Source: Hahella sp.
GTDB lineage: Bacteria; Pseudomonadota; Gammaproteobacteria; Pseudomonadales; Oleiphilaceae
Assembly (NCBI GenBank): GCA_028280065.1
Contig: JANQMN010000113.1
Span: 1 to 32,292 of the forward strand
Direction: 5' to 3'
DNA length: 32,292 nt
Every line of letters begins with the position of its first letter. Position 1 is the first letter of the stretch. The position numbers and the translations under genes were made by a program. This document shows positions 14,746-22,165 of this stretch, piece after piece. Below the pieces are notes generated by a model. It worked only from the letters and a program-made list of their open reading frames with translations, was not told where the DNA came from and searched no databases.

Positions 14746-16218
14746 ATGTTGCATTTGTTAATTCCAAAATTAGGGTGTGAAGTGAAAACTTCGAAATCAT
14801 TTTTTTTTGGTAGAATTCTATCTCTAGTCCTTGGAACCTTTTTATTACTTCCCAGGATTGTTTGGTCAGAAGATCACCCTCCTCGTTATATCACTCCAAA
14901 TCCCGTGGGCACTGTTGTCTTTTCTGTTGGCGATGCCCAAGTATTGCGCGGCTCGGTGACTTCGGAACTGCTTGAAAGAGGTTCGAAAGTACGCGTAGGT
15001 GATGTGGTGCTGACCGGCCCCTCCAGCCATGTCCACCTGAAAATGGTTGACGAAGCCTTCGTCAGCATACGGCCGGAAAGTCGGCTTAGAATCACTGAAT
15101 ATCGCTATGATCCTTTCGATACGACCGGCAATCAGGTGAAATTTGAGCTTGAAGAAGGAATCGCCCGGTCGGTAACCGGGAAAGCCGGTGAACTGAACAA
15201 GTCGCAATATAGGCTAAACACACCTGTTGCTGCCATAGGCGTTCGCGGTACCGATTTTACCGTATATACAACTGATGACATTACCCGCGTAGCCGTCCGC
15301 AAAGGCGGAGTGGTGGTGTCACCTTTTGTTGCCGGTTGTTTAGCCCAGGGAGTCGGTCCTTGTGAAGGCAGTACCGCTTTGGAACTTAGTGCCGCAGATT
15401 CCATGAAGATGCTGGAAGTCACCCGCGATAGCATTACCCAAAGGGCAGCCGGAGAAAGCAATACACCTGACGAAATTGTTCCCCCTTTACCCGAAGAAAT
15501 AGATTTTAGTGGCGATTCTGAAAGCGAGGGTAGAGTCTCGCAAACTCCCGATACCGACCAGTCTCAAGAGGTCGCTAATAGTCCTGCAGAAGTCATTAAT
15601 CCGGTAACAAACGACCTGGACCGCTACTTGGATACCAGGGCTTTATTGAGAGAAGCATACGATATTGGATCCACGGCAGGTCAGAACCTACCCAATGACG
15701 CAGGATTAGTCGCCGACCACACTTTCGTTTGGGGTCGTTGGTTACATATGGCAAGCGATGATCCCACTTATCAATCCATTGGCAGACTTATCAATGCCGG
15801 GAACTGGTACCGCAGCTTGAACAATAGCGTATTCGTGCTGTTGGAAGACAACGAAAACCGGAACCAGCCTGTACAAGGAACTGGCAAGGTTTCTTTTAAG
15901 CTCAATGCCTATGAAACCTATATTCGCCGCGTTAACGAACTGGAAGAAGCATGGGTTAGTAATCCAGCCCTTTTAGTGGACTTTGATACCGCCAATTTTG
16001 CCACTCGACTGGATGTTTCCTCTGAAAGCATCGCCGACCCTATTTCAGTTCTCGGCCATGGAAGCATGAGCGAACTGGGTACGCTGCGCAGTGACCCGGA
16101 CTCTCCTTCTTTTATTGAAGGCGCCGTCTCGGCAGATGGCACCCAGGCGGGCTACATTTTTGAAACCCAACTAACTCCTGGCGTAGAGGCACTTGGAGCT
16201 ACTACCTGGGTCCGTTGA
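14746..16218 (+). CDS. Exported FecR-domain protein
   Basis: The 490-aa product has an N-terminal hydrophobic export segment (RILSLVLGTFLLLPRIVWS). Residues ~55-200 form a FecR domain: VGTVVFSVGDAQVLRG, a V-x-VGDVVLTGPSSHVHLKM segment, IRPESRLRI, and the closing NTPVAAIGVRGTDFTVYT motif. Such domains usually act in the periplasm. Classical FecR is an anti-sigma sensor with a cytoplasmic N-terminus; this one has no sigma-factor neighbour and carries a ~290-aa C-terminal region I do not recognise (acidic linker ~240-275, then a beta-rich part). FecR-domain proteins are often paired with TPR/outer-membrane proteins, as here with the divergent TPR-barrel gene. Start choice: ATG 14746 has AAAGGA 11 nt upstream; GTG 14782 has TAGGG 6 nt upstream and would give a more typical signal peptide, so 14782 is a serious alternative. 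Confidence 0.75.
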   Translation: MLHLLIPKLGCEVKTSKSFFFGRILSLVLGTFLLLPRIVWSEDHPPRYITPNPVGTVVFSVGDAQVLRGSVTSELLERGSKVRVGDVVLTGPSSHVHLKMVDEAFVSIRPESRLRITEYRYDPFDTTGNQVKFELEEGIARSVTGKAGELNKSQYRLNTPVAAIGVRGTDFTVYTTDDITRVAVRKGGVVVSPFVAGCLAQGVGPCEGSTALELSAADSMKMLEVTRDSITQRAAGESNTPDEIVPPLPEEIDFSGDSESEGRVSQTPDTDQSQEVANSPAEVINPVTNDLDRYLDTRALLREAYDIGSTAGQNLPNDAGLVADHTFVWGRWLHMASDDPTYQSIGRLINAGNWYRSLNNSVFVLLEDNENRNQPVQGTGKVSFKLNAYETYIRRVNELEEAWVSNPALLVDFDTANFATRLDVSSESIADPISVLGHGSMSELGTLRSDPDSPSFIEGAVSADGTQAGYIFETQLTPGVEALGATTWVR

Positions 16219-16241
16219 TTATTCCGCATTCTGTGAATGAT

Positions 16242-16260
16242 GGAGCCTTCCGGAGGCTTC
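16242..16260 (+). terminator. Weak terminator-like hairpin after the FecR-domain gene
   Basis: GGAGCCT-TCCGG-AGGCTTC gives a 7-bp stem with one G-T pair, 24 bp after the stop. No T tract follows, so it may only be an attenuating or processing hairpin. The rest of 16219-16443 should contain the crp-like promoter. Confidence 0.35.
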
Positions 16261-16443
16261 ACTCCCCTATATTAAAAATCAATAAGTTATATCAATAATG
16301 TTGGCAAAGTACTGGCCTCGGCGGTTTGTCAAATTGTAATATTGCAGTTTGCCGCCTATCTTCTAAATAAGACCAGAAAAACGACAACTCTTCACCATTT
16401 TCATACTGGGGCTGTTTGAGTTTGTCGCGATAAATAAAAGACC

Positions 16444-17112
16444 ATGGCTATCCCGAATTTTATGGATGAGAAGACAGAAAATTTGTTTCTGTCGCACTGC
16501 ATTCGTAAACACTACAAAAAGAATGAGGTAATCATTCGTGCCGGCGATCGCAGTGACCGCCTGTTTTATATTGTGCGTGGCTCGGTCATGGTGATTGTCG
16601 AAAGCCCCGAAGGGGAACAGATGATCGTAGCCAACCTCAGTAGGGGCGAGTTTATCGGGGAGATGGGGCTGTTCTACTCCAATTACACTCGCACTGCTTG
16701 GGTGATTGCCCACAGCGAATGCGATATCGCCATCACCAACTATGGTAAATTCCGCCAATTAGTCGAAAACAATGTCGAAGTGCTTTACGCAGTAGGCCGC
16801 CAACTCGTCTATCGACTGCAGACCACCACGCAAAAAGTTTCCGACTTCGCGTTTCATGACGTGGCCGAACGGATTGCCAGAACCCTGGTTTATCTTTCGC
16901 GCAACGCCGATAGGGTAACCGATAATGCTCGGGTAATTCGTTTTACGAAACAGGAAATTTCCCGAATGGTAGGCTGTTCCAGAGAAGTAGCCGGCAGGGC
17001 GATGAAACTTCTTGAAGAAAAAGGCTTTATCAAGATTGATGGCAAAACCATCTATGTCAGTCAGGCTGCCTACGATAAGCTGCACGAGCAGACGAGTGAG
17101 GCGATTGGTTAG
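16444..17112 (+). CDS. crp: CRP/Vfr-like cAMP receptor transcription regulator
   Basis: The 222-aa product has the length and architecture of CRP. The cyclic-nucleotide domain contains RGEFIGEMGLF (~67-77) followed by RTAWV, matching the cAMP phosphate-binding GE...R-(S/T)-A segment, and the dimer helix has RLQTTTQKV, where CRP has TS and Vfr TT contacting cAMP. The C-terminal winged helix carries KQEISRMVGCSREVAGRAMK (~169-188); the R-E-x-x-x-R contacts that read TGTGA half-sites are conserved. It is closer to Pseudomonas Vfr than to FNR, and the N-terminal cysteine cluster of FNR is absent. It may be the main CRP or a paralogue; several residues differ from Vfr in otherwise well-conserved stretches (for example S-R-E-V-A-G-R against SRE-x-V-G-R). 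A matching binding site lies upstream of the giant RTX gene. The ribosome site is weak (AAAAG). Confidence 0.85.
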   Translation: MAIPNFMDEKTENLFLSHCIRKHYKKNEVIIRAGDRSDRLFYIVRGSVMVIVESPEGEQMIVANLSRGEFIGEMGLFYSNYTRTAWVIAHSECDIAITNYGKFRQLVENNVEVLYAVGRQLVYRLQTTTQKVSDFAFHDVAERIARTLVYLSRNADRVTDNARVIRFTKQEISRMVGCSREVAGRAMKLLEEKGFIKIDGKTIYVSQAAYDKLHEQTSEAIG

Positions 17113-17125
17113 CCAACCACTTGTA

Positions 17126-17166
17126 TGCCATAATGGCACCTACTGAAAGCATACCTATTATATAGG
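17126..17166 (+). promoter_or_regulatory. Probable operator/promoter of the toxin-antitoxin pair
   Basis: Two inverted repeats precede the antitoxin ATG at 17174: TGCCAT-A-ATGGCA (17126-17138) and CCTAT-TAT-ATAGG (17154-17166), the second overlapping the ribosome site and containing a TATTAT-like box. Autorepression by the antitoxin is usual for this family, so these are good operator candidates. Confidence 0.45.
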
Positions 17167-17173
17167 CGATAAC

Positions 17174-17467
17174 ATGGCAAACCCTTCCGAGCGTAAAGAA
17201 ACCCGTTTAGTTGCTCGCACCACAGCTGAAATCCAAGAAACCATCCAGAGGGCGGCAGACTATTCCGGAGCAACTGTTTCACAGTTTCTCATTGAAAGCG
17301 CAGTAGTTAGGGCACGAGAAGTTATTGAACAAACCGAAACCTTGCAACTTACTATGGCCGGAACCGATGCACTGGTAAGGGCGATGGCAAACCCACCGAA
17401 GGCCAGCCCCAAGCTCCTTCGGGCAGCAAAACAATATAGGAAAGAGGTAGATTCCTCTGATTATTGA
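17174..17467 (+). CDS. DUF1778 (TacA-type) antitoxin
   Basis: The 97-aa product begins with ERKETRLVARTTAEIQETIQ, AADYSGATVSQFLIESAV and a long helix, the ribbon-helix-helix plus C-terminal extension of DUF1778 antitoxins. These proteins bind and neutralise GNAT-fold acetyltransferase toxins that acetylate aminoacyl-tRNAs, and repress their own operon. The stop (17465-17467) overlaps the toxin reading frame, the usual coupled arrangement. AGG lies 8 nt before the ATG. The pair sits between crp-like and flagellin genes that are otherwise unrelated to it, which suggests acquisition as a small mobile module. Confidence 0.85.
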   Translation: MANPSERKETRLVARTTAEIQETIQRAADYSGATVSQFLIESAVVRAREVIEQTETLQLTMAGTDALVRAMANPPKASPKLLRAAKQYRKEVDSSDY

Positions 17468-17966
17468 AGCAATAGGCAAGCACCACAACCGTAAAGCATT
17501 TGATTGTGGAGTTGGAGAATTAAACGAGTTTATAAGAAAACAAGCACGACAGAAAACTACTAGGCACATCGCTAAAACATTTGTAGCCTGCTCTGAGACA
17601 GCCCCAGATAAAATCCTTGGCTATTACACACTTACGGGCTACTCAGTTACTACGTCTCTGCAGCATAAAGATTATAACAAATACCCACACCCACTTAGTG
17701 CAGTCAAGTTAGCACGCCTTGCTGTCGATCTTACCTGTCAAAGGGAAAAAATTGGACAGAATCTTCTTGTTGACGCCATTTATAGGACTGTAATTGTGGC
17801 GGAACATGTATCTACAATTGGTTTATTCGTTGACCCTAAGACAACGGAAGCAGAAATGTACTACAGGCAGTATGGATTTATACCGGTCGAACCAGATACT
17901 GAATCAACCAAGGAGTTGTGGCTGCCAATCGTCACCTGCAAAGAAGTAGTAGATGCCGCTAGCTAA
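17457..17966 (+). CDS. GNAT-family (TacT-type) acetyltransferase toxin with a non-standard start
   Basis: Reading from CTG at 17457 gives 169 aa with no internal stop. It opens IIEAIGKHHNRKAFDCGV, continues with LNEFIRKQARQ, ILGYYTLTGYSV, KLARLAVDLTC and YYRQYGF (residues ~135-141), the order seen in TacT-like GNAT toxins. The invariant family start would be an ATG before IIEA; here that codon is CTG, with GAGGT 8 nt upstream (17444-17448). A stop (TAG, 17448-17450) closes the frame just before, and no in-frame ATG, GTG or TTG occurs in the N-terminal part, so translation would need CTG or ATT. The acetyl-CoA loop, usually Q-x-x-G-x-G, reads QREKIGQ (95-101): one glycine is lysine. Either expression is deliberately low or the toxin is decaying. 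Overlap with the antitoxin is 11 nt. The family call is sure; activity is doubtful. Confidence 0.75.
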   Translation: MIIEAIGKHHNRKAFDCGVGELNEFIRKQARQKTTRHIAKTFVACSETAPDKILGYYTLTGYSVTTSLQHKDYNKYPHPLSAVKLARLAVDLTCQREKIGQNLLVDAIYRTVIVAEHVSTIGLFVDPKTTEAEMYYRQYGFIPVEPDTESTKELWLPIVTCKEVVDAAS

Positions 17967-17975
17967 TTCCTTTGG

Positions 17976-18779
17976 CTAAGACAGCAGCCGCAATACATTT
18001 TGAGATTGTGCATTTGCCTGTGCACGAACAGCGATTTGCGTCTGGTTTCGAACCTGTTCGGATATCAAACTGCTAGCCGCTTCGGCAATGTCGGTATCCC
18101 GGATACGGCTTTGCGCTGCAGCAGCGTTTTCCCGCGCTACTTGGAACTCTCTAATTGCCGACTCAAACCGGTTTGCGACAGCGCCAAACTCGCTTGCCCG
18201 CTCATTAATGGTTTCTTGGGATTGGTCAATGACACTTAACGCTGATTGAGCCCCTGCCTGGGAACTGATATCAATCGATTGCAGGCCACCGTCATTCAGT
18301 TCTTCCAATAAGTTTCTGCCTCCAACAGTGACATTGCTGCCGACATCCGGGCCTACCTGGAAAGTGCTGTCATTATCGTTGGCAAACAGGTTTACACCAT
18401 TGAAACTGGTGTTTTGCAAAATATCCTGGGAAGTCTGCAACAACTGATCGGCTTCCGCCTGCAGGGCTTGCCGGTCTTGATTATTGAGCGTCCCATTAGC
18501 CGCCTGTAAAGATAGTTCTCTAACCCGCGCGAGATTATCATTAACCTGATTGAGCGCGCCTCCGGCCAATTGGGTTAGCGAGACACCATCTCCGGCATTG
18601 CGAATGGAGGCCGTGAAACCGTCAATCCTAGTGCCAAGCCGATTGGAAATAGCCAAGCCGGCCGGGTCGTCAGCAGCGCTGTTAATCCGTTCCCCCGAGC
18701 TAATGCGCTGGAAGTTCTGGTTAATACGATTGTCATTTATCTGCGGCAGACTATAGGAATTATTGATACCAATTGGCAT
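17976..18779 (-). CDS. Short flagellin
   Basis: The 267-aa product has the conserved flagellin N-terminal region (RISSGERINSAADDPAGLAI, then ELSLQAANGTLNNQDRQALQ and FNGVNLFA) and C-terminal region (ANRFESAIREFQ, then RDTDIAEAASSLISEQVRNQ and LRLLS). Only about 60 residues separate these D0/D1 parts, so the variable surface domains are essentially absent. ATG at 18779 is chosen over a GTG at 18788 because AAGGTGG lies 6 nt upstream and flagellins start close to this point. No flagellar assembly, cap or chaperone gene is nearby, so it is a lone or secondary flagellin. The upstream region contains GCCGAATA, similar to the sigma-28 -10 box (GCCGATAA), but no TAAA at the proper distance. It is convergent with the toxin gene with only 9 bp between them. 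Confidence 0.9.
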   Translation of the reverse strand: MPIGINNSYSLPQINDNRINQNFQRISSGERINSAADDPAGLAISNRLGTRIDGFTASIRNAGDGVSLTQLAGGALNQVNDNLARVRELSLQAANGTLNNQDRQALQAEADQLLQTSQDILQNTSFNGVNLFANDNDSTFQVGPDVGSNVTVGGRNLLEELNDGGLQSIDISSQAGAQSALSVIDQSQETINERASEFGAVANRFESAIREFQVARENAAAAQSRIRDTDIAEAASSLISEQVRNQTQIAVRAQANAQSQNVLRLLS

Positions 18780-18942
18780 AACGACCACCTTCTTTCTACG
18801 TAGAGTTCCATTTTAGATCAAAAAACACACCGATTCGATGGTATATTCGGCCAGCTTGTCAGCTCTTCTGTAATTTAGGGTATCCTGTTGTTACCATTTT
18901 GCCTTCATTTGCTCCAAATCTTCGATTCCAGGAATCTGACCG

Positions 18943-20118
18943 ATGCGGGAAGTATTTAAAACCTTTTTACTGCTAGGCTGTACCAGTTTCGGTGGCCCTA
19001 TGGCGCATATCGGTTATTTTCAAAGGGTCTTCGTCACCGAAAAACAATGGTTGGATGAATCGCGGTTTGCCAGCTTACTTGCACTGTGCCAGTTTCTTCC
19101 CGGGCCCGCTTCCAGCCAGCTGGGATTTGCCATCGGATTTCAGCGAGCCGGATATTCCGGGGCGATCATGGCTTTTATCGGATTTACGCTGCCATCTTTC
19201 TTAATAATGTGGATTCTTGCCACTTGGACCCTAGGTGAATCCGCACAAACTTTTTGGGACGGAATAATCCGCGCGTTAAAACTGGTTGCCGTCGTTGTCG
19301 TTACCGATGCTTTGTTGGGTATGTACGGCAAGTTCTGTCAACAGCCGCTGGCGCGTCTGATTTGTTACGGGTCGGCAATCGTACTGCTCTTATGGAGTAG
19401 TTTGCTGGCGCAGATATTCGTTATCGTTGCTGGCGCTTTTGTTGGTTGGATAACGATGAATAGTCACTGGTACAGGGATAGGAAACCACAGTCGTCATCT
19501 CACCGGGAGTCGCCGCAAAGTATTGCGAGGCACATTAGGTTGCGTCCAATGTTGGGATTTCTCGGCCTGCTTATTCTCCTGCCGCTGTTTTCCGAATTTT
19601 CTGCAACTATTGCCACTGCCAACAGTTTTTACCAAGCCGGCAGTTGGGTGTTTGGCGGCGGCCATGTAGTCTTGCCGCTACTGCAGGGATTATTGGGTAG
19701 CGGCGTTTCTGAAGACCAGTTTCTTACAGGCTATGCCGCTGCGCAGGCAGTTCCCGGACCCATGTTTACGCTGGCAGGCTTTCTCGGCGCATCGATGCAC
19801 AACGAAGCCATGTTTTGGGGAGCGCTCGTCGCCACCACTGCTATCTTTCTTCCCGGATTCTTATTGCTGAGCGGTTTGCAGAATAGTTGGCTGGCGATCA
19901 CAGAAAATAAAGCCCTGCAATCGACTACTGCCGGAATTAACGCGGCGGTCGTAGGACTGTTAGCAACCGCCTTGTTCACCCCCGTATTTACCAGCAGCGT
20001 AACCGGCGGGTTGGACATGGCATTGGTTGCAGCTGGCTTTTATCTGCTTCGCTATCAAAAAATTCCCGCTTTAGCGCTTGTGGCGACTTTTATCGTGATT
20101 GGCGCTATATTTTTTTAA
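18943..20118 (+). CDS. chrA: Chromate efflux transporter ChrA
   Basis: The 391-aa membrane protein shows the two homologous halves of the long CHR family. The N-half has LLGCTSFGGPMAHIGYFQ and LALCQFLPGPASSQLGFAIG; the C-half has SWVFGGGHVVLPLLQ and GYAAAQAVPGPMFTLAGFLG. The paired 'FGG-x' and 'PGP' motifs are family signatures. About ten hydrophobic segments are visible. CHR proteins export chromate, probably by proton antiport; sulfate may be a competing substrate. It is divergent from flagellin with a 163-bp gap and has no chrB regulator next to it, so the physiological substrate is not certain. The AEC permease gene is convergent downstream with a 40-bp gap and no obvious terminator. Confidence 0.9.
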   Translation: MREVFKTFLLLGCTSFGGPMAHIGYFQRVFVTEKQWLDESRFASLLALCQFLPGPASSQLGFAIGFQRAGYSGAIMAFIGFTLPSFLIMWILATWTLGESAQTFWDGIIRALKLVAVVVVTDALLGMYGKFCQQPLARLICYGSAIVLLLWSSLLAQIFVIVAGAFVGWITMNSHWYRDRKPQSSSHRESPQSIARHIRLRPMLGFLGLLILLPLFSEFSATIATANSFYQAGSWVFGGGHVVLPLLQGLLGSGVSEDQFLTGYAAAQAVPGPMFTLAGFLGASMHNEAMFWGALVATTAIFLPGFLLLSGLQNSWLAITENKALQSTTAGINAAVVGLLATALFTPVFTSSVTGGLDMALVAAGFYLLRYQKIPALALVATFIVIGAIFF

Positions 20119-20158
20119 TTATTCGGTGGCCAATGTAATTATTAGAAAACTCCTCGGA

Positions 20159-21076
20159 CTACATCCAAACCGCCGTCATCAACGGAATGTAGAAAAGCCC
20201 TACCAATGTGCTCAATAAGGTAACCGCAGCCACTTGTTTGTAATTTGCCTTGACCAGAATCGCGATTACAACGGTATTCGCTGCGACCGGGACTATAGCC
20301 ACTAAAAACAACGATTGGTAAACCAGAGGCGAGAATAAATGAAGCACTTGACTATCCAGCCAGATAACAAGCCCAATCCAGATAGGCCAACAGACGAACT
20401 TTCCGATAAGCGACAGCCCTGTAAACAGGTGGTCTTTACCTAAAAGGCTGGTGCCAGCCATACTCATGCCGATTAACATCATTCCCAGAATTGAATAAGT
20501 TCCACGCATACCATCCACAAAAGGATCAAACAAGGCCGGGATTTGAAATCCATTGATATTGAGCGCAAAACCCAGAAAAAAAGCATACAGGGAAGGCAGA
20601 CGCAATACGCGAAGAAAGCTTTCCCTTGCCCCTCGGTAACCTTTCGCTGCCATGTAATATCCCATGCTATTCTCGAAAAGGGCAGTTCCAAACATACAAG
20701 TAATATAGATACTCAAGTTGTCTTCGCCGAATAACAACAGCGCCACCGGGATGCCAAAATATCCTGTGTTACCTGTTGCAACCACCAGGCTAAGAATATT
20801 TGCCCGGGAATCCCGAAATAACCGACGCCCAAGCTGATAAAAGAGTAAACAGTTGCATAGGCAGATACACCAAACCAATAAAGGGATGAAAATAGCTTCC
20901 GGCTTTAGCGGTGTGCCCATTACCCCGCTGAAAAAGACAATGGGCGTTATGATGTAGAGCATAAGACCGGCAAAATGCTCACTCTTGGAAGCAAACCAGC
21001 GGGCGGAGAGATAACCCAGCCCCATGGTTATATAAAGAGGCAAGAGCTTTATCAGAAGCTCCAGAAAGACCGTCAT
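20159..21076 (-). CDS. AEC-family (auxin efflux carrier-like) permease
   Basis: The 305-aa product has about ten membrane spans in two halves split by a short polar segment near residues 150-165 (AAKGYRGARESFLR). The first half contains MGLGYLSARWF and LVVATGNTGYFGIPVALLLFG, the latter being the conserved broken-helix 'N-x-G-x-x-G-x-P' of the AEC/bile-arsenite-riboflavin (BART) transporter group. The second half contains IVPVAANTVVIAILV, a typical 'P-x-A' crossing segment. Bacterial AEC proteins export or take up carboxylates such as malate or malonate; the substrate cannot be read from the sequence. ATG at 21076. No regulator is adjacent. Confidence 0.85.
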   Translation of the reverse strand: MTVFLELLIKLLPLYITMGLGYLSARWFASKSEHFAGLMLYIITPIVFFSGVMGTPLKPEAIFIPLLVWCICLCNCLLFYQLGRRLFRDSRANILSLVVATGNTGYFGIPVALLLFGEDNLSIYITCMFGTALFENSMGYYMAAKGYRGARESFLRVLRLPSLYAFFLGFALNINGFQIPALFDPFVDGMRGTYSILGMMLIGMSMAGTSLLGKDHLFTGLSLIGKFVCWPIWIGLVIWLDSQVLHLFSPLVYQSLFLVAIVPVAANTVVIAILVKANYKQVAAVTLLSTLVGLFYIPLMTAVWM

Positions 21077-21280
21077 CTGTTCGTCGGTATCCTAAGAAAA
21101 CGTTTCATCACCAACGTAGCAACTAAAGCTGATTGTGGACATATTTTTACTTCCCTTATGATACAGAAAATTCTGATAAGCTCTTGATATTCAATCACCC
21201 CACTAAGCCAGGAATGGGTTATTATTGCAAACCGACACTCCTGACGCCTGCATTCCAATCAATACCGGCTGGTACAAAGT

Positions 21281-22138
21281 ATGGAACTCAATATCTCGCA
21301 ACTGCCTAGTACACTAGAACTTTATTGGCGCATTTTTCAGAAATCCGAAAACCCCGAAAAGCCTTGGCCCGCACTGGATTTAGAGCTCAATCCATTTCAA
21401 TTGGATAGCGGCCAACTAAATAAGTATCTACGCATTTTCAATTTTTCCTCCCCGGAACAAAAAGTTCCCTTGCCCTTTATCTATGTGCTTCTACAGCGAG
21501 CGCAGTTATTTATGATGTCGGACTCGCAAATGCCGTTTAAACTAATGGGGTTATTGCATATCGGGCAACGCTTTGAGCAAAGTGCTCCCATCAACCCGAG
21601 TTTACCACTGGCAGTGAGCATGCGGCTTGGGCCGCTTCAGCCTCAGGATAATGGTGAAAAATTTTCCACTTTTGCTGACATTATTCAGAACGATACCACC
21701 ATCGCCAGTTCGGAAAGTTTCTTCCTAAAACGTAGACCAAAACGGAATAAAAAAATCGACCGGGACATACGGCTACCGAATGAAGCCGGTATTACCGGGA
21801 GTTGGCACGCCGAACGCAGTGTGGTGAAGCAGTATGCCGCCCTAACCGGTGACCGCAACCCTATTCACATGTTTGACTGGTCTGCGAAACTATTCGGTTA
21901 TCCCAAAGCCATCGCCCACGGCATGTGCCAGGTCTCGCATTTTTGGGCTCGCGAACTCCCTAAAGTCCAGCGCCGATCAGACGTAGTCACAGCCGATTTT
22001 TCGTTTAAGAAACCGGTGTTTATCGGTACCGAACTAAGGTTGGAACTCCTCCATGCCCAACAGTCGCCTACGTTGGAACTTGCTGTATGGTCAGGCAACA
22101 CAGATTTACATCTCACCGGCCAACTGGAATTCCATTAA
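21281..22138 (+). CDS. MaoC-like hotdog (hydratase/dehydratase) protein
   Basis: The 285-aa product carries, at residues ~185-215, YAALTGDRNPIHMFDWSAKL followed by FGYPKAIAHGM, the hydratase-2/MaoC motif with catalytic Asp and His. After it come the usual DFSFKKPVFIGTELRLE strands. The N-terminal half (~1-150) is probably a second, degenerate hotdog domain, as in two-domain enoyl-CoA hydratases; no catalytic motif is seen there. Expected reaction: hydration/dehydration of an acyl-CoA or acyl-ACP thioester. No other beta-oxidation or polyketide gene is nearby. It is divergent from the AEC permease gene and 27 bp before the next gene on the same strand, so the two may be co-transcribed, although a functional link is not obvious. 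Confidence 0.8.
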   Translation: MELNISQLPSTLELYWRIFQKSENPEKPWPALDLELNPFQLDSGQLNKYLRIFNFSSPEQKVPLPFIYVLLQRAQLFMMSDSQMPFKLMGLLHIGQRFEQSAPINPSLPLAVSMRLGPLQPQDNGEKFSTFADIIQNDTTIASSESFFLKRRPKRNKKIDRDIRLPNEAGITGSWHAERSVVKQYAALTGDRNPIHMFDWSAKLFGYPKAIAHGMCQVSHFWARELPKVQRRSDVVTADFSFKKPVFIGTELRLELLHAQQSPTLELAVWSGNTDLHLTGQLEFH

Positions 22139-22165
22139 GTTTTTCTCGCTCAACAAGGATAGCGC

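Noticed and set aside
18780-18900. Sigma-28 promoter for flagellin
   Set aside because: GCCGAATA resembles the -10 box, but the nearest TAAA is 22 nt away rather than ~15, so I do not call it.
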